From contig NZ_VWSH01000003.1 in NCBI RefSeq assembly GCF_008629695.1, forward strand, positions 62,001-126,000: a stretch of DNA of 64,000 bases. The letters run 5' to 3'. The notes beneath the pieces were generated by a model. The model searched no databases, was not told the DNA's origin, and saw only the letters and a list, made by a program, of their open reading frames with translations. The DNA comes from Taibaiella lutea. GTDB taxonomy: Bacteria > Bacteroidota > Bacteroidia > Chitinophagales > Chitinophagaceae. The position numbers and the translations under genes were made by a program. Positions 60,641 to 64,000 of this stretch are shown piece by piece; the first letter of the stretch is position 1, and each line of letters begins with the position of its first letter.

Positions 60641-62479
60641 TTACTCCACCTGCAGGTTCAACGTATCTTTCAGCATACGCAATGCCGGATTTTGCCTGGC
60701 CATCAGGTCAAAAATTTCAAGCTTGCCAAGCTTACGCTCCACAATTTCTTCTTTTTTTGCCGAAGCATCTAACTGAACCATGATTCTTAAATCAGGAATA
60801 CCGGTTTTTTTCTTGCCGAAATCCATGAAAACCTCACGTTGGTTATTGGCATAAATCTGGTTTACTTCCGTAACACAAACTATCTGTAATTCATTATAGG
60901 AAACAAACCGGATACTCATCATGTCCAACTGGGAAGCTAAAGGAATCTGCTTCAGTTCCACTCTTACATGCTCTTTAAATTCATGAAACAGTTGTTCCGC
61001 ATTAGCCTGATTCAATTCAATCTTCTCGCCTGTATGTTCTGCATCCTGTAAGCTTTGTTCCTGAATTTCCTGTAGTATATTCAAGCCCAATTTTGGTCTT
61101 TTGGATGTTGGCGCAGGTGAATTACCGCTTACCGGTTTTGGCAAAGAAACAGGTTGAGCTTGAACAGCAGATACAGGAATTTGCGGAACTGCAGTATTAA
61201 CTACCTGTTGTTGAACAGGTACATTCGTCTGAATTTGAACCTCAGGATTAGGCGACTGAAAATTATCAGTAGATGCAGTGTTATTTACCGGTGCAACAGG
61301 TTTCTGAGGAAGCACTAAGCCATTTGGCTCATCCCGTTTTTTTTTTAGTTCAGAATTATTTTCTGATTGAGTTGTATTCAAAACATCATTGACATAACAC
61401 AGTCTTATCAGGCAAAGTTCCAGATGTAACCGTTTATTCAAAGCAGTCCTGAATCCTAACTCTGCTTCATTCAGAAGGCTTAATGCACTCAGAATATATG
61501 CCGAAGGCATAATCTGTGCCTTATCGAAATATACTTTTCTGTGCTCTTCCGGAACGTCCAGAAGCTGTGCCATACGCACGTCTTTGCTCAATAACAGATT
61601 CCTGAAATGTTCAGCAAAACCATTTAATATCACATCACCTTCGAAACCTCTCTGAAGGATATTGTCCAGTCGCAACAAAGCCCCACCAACATCTTTACTT
61701 AATAAGATATCGCTTAATTGAAAATACACATCGGCATCCAGAATATTAAGATGCTCTACCGTTTGTGCATAAGTCAATTGCCCATTCGTAAAACCTGCAA
61801 TTCTGTCCATCATAGACAAGGCATCACGCATGCAGCCCTCGCTTTTTTGCGCTATGATGTGCAATCCTGTATTTTCAGCCACCACACCTTCTTTGCTGCA
61901 AATATTTGCCAGATGTCCTACAATGTCTTCAGTCTGGATGCGCTTAAAGTCAAATATCTGGCAACGGCTTAAAATAGTAGGAAGTATTTTGTGTTTTTCG
62001 GTAGTTGCCAAAATAAAAATGGCATAAGATGGTGGTTCCTCCAGTGTTTTAAGGAATGCATTGAAAGCTGCCGTGCTCAACATGTGTACCTCATCTATAA
62101 TATAGATTTTGTATTTACCGTGCTGCGGTGCATAACGGACTTGTTCCGTTAAAGAACGGATATCATCCACCGAGTTGTTACTGGCGGCATCCAGTTCAAA
62201 TACATTGAAAGAAGTATTGTCTTTAAAAGAAAGGCACGTACTGCATTCACCGCAGGCTTCCATGTCTGCAGTCGGATTTTCGCAATTGATAGTACGCGCC
62301 AGAATACGTGCACAGGTTGTTTTACCCACACCACGCGGTCCGCAAAACAAATAAGCATGTGCTAAATGTTGGGTACGGATTGCATTTTTAAGTGTGGTGG
62401 TAATATGCTGCTGTCCAACGACGGTATCAAAAGTCTGTGGGCGATATTTCCTGGCTGATACAATATACTGTTCCGACAT
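60641..62479 (-). CDS. dnaX: DNA polymerase III subunit gamma/tau
   Basis: The clamp-loader ATPase is 612 residues from ATG 62479 (MSEQYIVSARKYRPQTF); upstream in-frame codons are not conserved. It has Walker A GPRGVGKT (47-54), the zinc-binding CGECSTC, the DEVHMLS Walker B, sensor/Arg-finger SRCQIFDF, domain III to about residue 365, and then a Pro/Gln-rich linker and tau-specific C-terminal domain. Codons 378-381 contain ten consecutive A residues. The -1 frame meets TGA two codons later and the +1 frame meets TAG seven codons later, so a gamma-like 383-residue product by slippage is likely. Confidence 0.95.
   Translation of the reverse strand: MSEQYIVSARKYRPQTFDTVVGQQHITTTLKNAIRTQHLAHAYLFCGPRGVGKTTCARILARTINCENPTADMEACGECSTCLSFKDNTSFNVFELDAASNNSVDDIRSLTEQVRYAPQHGKYKIYIIDEVHMLSTAAFNAFLKTLEEPPSYAIFILATTEKHKILPTILSRCQIFDFKRIQTEDIVGHLANICSKEGVVAENTGLHIIAQKSEGCMRDALSMMDRIAGFTNGQLTYAQTVEHLNILDADVYFQLSDILLSKDVGGALLRLDNILQRGFEGDVILNGFAEHFRNLLLSKDVRMAQLLDVPEEHRKVYFDKAQIMPSAYILSALSLLNEAELGFRTALNKRLHLELCLIRLCYVNDVLNTTQSENNSELKKKRDEPNGLVLPQKPVAPVNNTASTDNFQSPNPEVQIQTNVPVQQQVVNTAVPQIPVSAVQAQPVSLPKPVSGNSPAPTSKRPKLGLNILQEIQEQSLQDAEHTGEKIELNQANAEQLFHEFKEHVRVELKQIPLASQLDMMSIRFVSYNELQIVCVTEVNQIYANNQREVFMDFGKKKTGIPDLRIMVQLDASAKKEEIVERKLGKLEIFDLMARQNPALRMLKDTLNLQVE
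61316..61347 (-). promoter_or_regulatory. Candidate frameshift/slippage signal in dnaX
   Basis: On the coding strand the signal reads CTA followed by nine A, i.e. A10 at 61346 to 61337, containing A-AAA-AAA in the correct phase. Six-bp hairpin arms TGAGCC and GGCTTA, with an AAAT loop, lie at 61331-61316, starting 5 nt after the run. Re-reading one base gives Thr-Gly-stop. Confidence 0.7.
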
Positions 62480-62618
62480 GGCTGCAAGTTCAGAAATTTG
62501 ACGGAGATAGCAAAAATTTGAATTAATCAATATTTATACCTCATCATCCTGCATTTCATTTTCTTTAATTAATTTTAGCGCTCGTCTTTATTGAAAAAAT
62601 CAATTGTTTTATTTATAA

Positions 62619-63605
62619 ATGAAATTCATTCCGGGTTATTGCAATACAAAATCATACTTACAACTACTTCTGTCATGTATTTTCTTTTTTTCATGTAAAA
62701 AAGACATGCTTTATCCGCAGGATTCGCAGGAAATTGTAACCGGAGCAAAAAGCGATATTAACGGCATTCTTTTCATTAACGATTCCGTAGGTTATATAAT
62801 CGGGGGTGAAAAATATGATTCTACTTTATTAATGACCACAAATGACGGGGGCAAAACATGGATTCGTTTTGCTTATAATGGCGAGCATCCGAAGGGAGTC
62901 TTTGGCATTGCCTATGATGGCAAAAAAGTAATGGCCGGAGGTTTTGAAGGTCGCTCTTATTCACCTGTCGGAAATTCGGCAGATTGGGAAATGCGGCAGA
63001 TGCAAAATTGGGATTGGATTCAGAATATGACATTTTCGGCCCCAAATAAAGGCTTTTTAGTGACGGGTGAAGGTTATGCTTTCGGAAGAATTTACAAATT
63101 CGACACAGCATTTAATGTAAGTCTCGTCGACACTTTTGCTTATCAGTTGAGCGATATTGCGTTTGCCAATGAGCAGATTGGTTATGCCTGCGGATATGGC
63201 GCTGTTTTAAAAACCACAGATGGCGGCAACAGCTGGCAGTTACAGGATATTCAGGGCGATTTTTACAAAAGCCTGAGCGTAATGGATGCGGAAAATATAT
63301 GGGCAGTGGGTTACAACGGCAGCATTATCCATACAGCTGACGGGGGAAAACATTGGGAAAAGCAAAGAAACGGCGATAATCCATTAATTTCAAAATACAG
63401 ATTCAGAGACGTGGTGTTCAAAAACAAAGAAATAGGATATGCTGCAGGAGACAAAGGCCTTATTGTTAAAACGGTCGACGGTGGAATACATTGGTCTTTA
63501 TTTAAAGAGGTTACAAATGAAGATTTAAAATGTATTACATTAAAATCCGATGGCAGCCTGTGGATTGGCGGTTCAAACGGATTTGTTTTACACATAACAG
63601 AATAA
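62619..63605 (+). CDS. Ycf48/BNR-type beta-propeller lipoprotein
   Basis: The 328-residue product has an N-terminal lipobox (LLLSCIFFFSCKK, lipidation at Cys). The mature part shows repeats of the TxDGGxxW Asp-box type: TTNDGGKTW, TTDGGNSW, TADGGKHW and TVDGGIHW, separated by IGYACGYGAV-like strands. This is the layout of YCF48/Hcf136-like propellers and sialidase-like folds without a catalytic set. The role is unknown; assembly or sensing at the envelope are the usual ideas. It is followed 71 bp later by another lipoprotein gene. Confidence 0.82.
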   Translation: MKFIPGYCNTKSYLQLLLSCIFFFSCKKDMLYPQDSQEIVTGAKSDINGILFINDSVGYIIGGEKYDSTLLMTTNDGGKTWIRFAYNGEHPKGVFGIAYDGKKVMAGGFEGRSYSPVGNSADWEMRQMQNWDWIQNMTFSAPNKGFLVTGEGYAFGRIYKFDTAFNVSLVDTFAYQLSDIAFANEQIGYACGYGAVLKTTDGGNSWQLQDIQGDFYKSLSVMDAENIWAVGYNGSIIHTADGGKHWEKQRNGDNPLISKYRFRDVVFKNKEIGYAAGDKGLIVKTVDGGIHWSLFKEVTNEDLKCITLKSDGSLWIGGSNGFVLHITE

Positions 63606-63676
63606 TTACCCAATATTTAGATAACTTTATGCGTCTATACCATTACTAATCAAATTAAAAAGTTCAGAAAATTCTT

Positions 63677-63982
63677 ATGAAGAAGATTTCGATTTTATTA
63701 GGTGCTGCCTTAATCTTTTTAGGTGCTTGTACAAAACATGACCAAAACAGGAATACGGCTCAGATTACCGGCTATGCTACAACAGCAGATCCATGTAGCG
63801 GAGGCTTTACCATTAAAGTTACAGATGACGACGACAAAGGTAATTTGGTAGCAAAAACTTTACCTGCCGAGGCAGGCATTACACAATATTCCGTTTTTCC
63901 GATAAATGTGGAAATTGATTATACACAAGACGATAAAACCTGCGAAAGCCTTATTACGGTTACGCGCGTAAGAAAATTATAA
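63677..63982 (+). CDS. Small lipoprotein of unknown function
   Basis: The 101-residue product has a lipoprotein signal MKKISILLGAALIFLGACTK with the lipidated Cys at residue 18. The mature 80 residues contain TTADPCSGGFTIKVTD and DDKTCESLITVTRV; the two Cys could form a disulfide. I recognise no family. It is in the same direction as the Ycf48-like lipoprotein, with no terminator between, so they may be partners. Confidence 0.65.
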   Translation: MKKISILLGAALIFLGACTKHDQNRNTAQITGYATTADPCSGGFTIKVTDDDDKGNLVAKTLPAEAGITQYSVFPINVEIDYTQDDKTCESLITVTRVRKL

Positions 63983-64000
63983 AAAAACGGAAGATCTGTA

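Overview
The window looks like an ordinary chromosomal stretch of a Bacteroidota bacterium, most likely from the Chitinophagales/Sphingobacteriia side (family-level guess only). The evidence is the many secreted proteins that end in a type IX secretion (T9SS, Por) sorting domain with the YPNP signature, promoter-like TAnnTTTG -7 elements, the near absence of Shine-Dalgarno sites, a menaquinone gene of the futalosine pathway (mqnD), DUF6261 and AT-rich intergenic DNA. I see no rRNA, tRNA, CRISPR array, transposase or phage genes.

Layout. 1-1.9 kb: end of a phenylacetate degradation operon (paaB 3' part, paaC), then a membrane polysaccharide deacetylase. 2-9.2 kb (minus strand): cysteine/cystathionine synthase, rpsO, a small outer membrane protein, a beta-helix T9SS protein and pnp. 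9.3-11.2 kb: pdxA and engB. 11.5-21.3 kb: five secreted or surface proteins in two groups, preceded by sequences that resemble sigma-54 (-24/-12) promoters; one protein carries a threefold ~870 bp super-repeat. 21.4-24.5 kb: a DUF6261 gene, a 41 bp tandem-repeat tract, guaA and a DUF3467 gene. 24.8-33.7 kb: three consecutive large T9SS cargo proteins with the same C-terminal half and exchanged N-terminal modules. 33.8-42.4 kb: housekeeping genes (AMP nucleosidase, ribbon-helix-helix protein, SPFH protein, mqnD, cmk, a YafK-type L,D-transpeptidase, serA, dapF, an EVE-domain protein, two small hypotheticals). 42.5-46.2 kb: a fourth large T9SS cargo. 46.5-51 kb: an LTA4H-type M1 aminopeptidase lipoprotein, then an ECF sigma factor with a protein built from an anti-sigma-like N-terminus, an inner membrane helix, a disordered linker and an outer membrane barrel. 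51-57.3 kb: a T9SS protein, tandem clpP paralogs, a DUF1569/DinB-like gene, a YcxB-like gene, ridA, tsaB, a thioesterase and a PH-domain protein. 57.5-60.6 kb: a small T9SS protein and a collagen-like fibre protein. 60.6-64 kb: dnaX and two lipoproteins.

The signals most worth following are: an A10 slippery run in dnaX, with stops close behind in both other frames and a downstream hairpin, predicting a gamma-type short product; the sigma factor/trans-envelope anti-sigma pair (48.5-51 kb), which matches the dual-membrane-spanning anti-sigma (Dma) architecture; the sigma-54-like sites ahead of the secreted-protein clusters; and the 41 bp minisatellite beside DUF6261. Most convergent gene pairs are separated by long, near-perfect palindromic terminators.

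All functions are read from motifs and remembered family patterns; no database search was possible.
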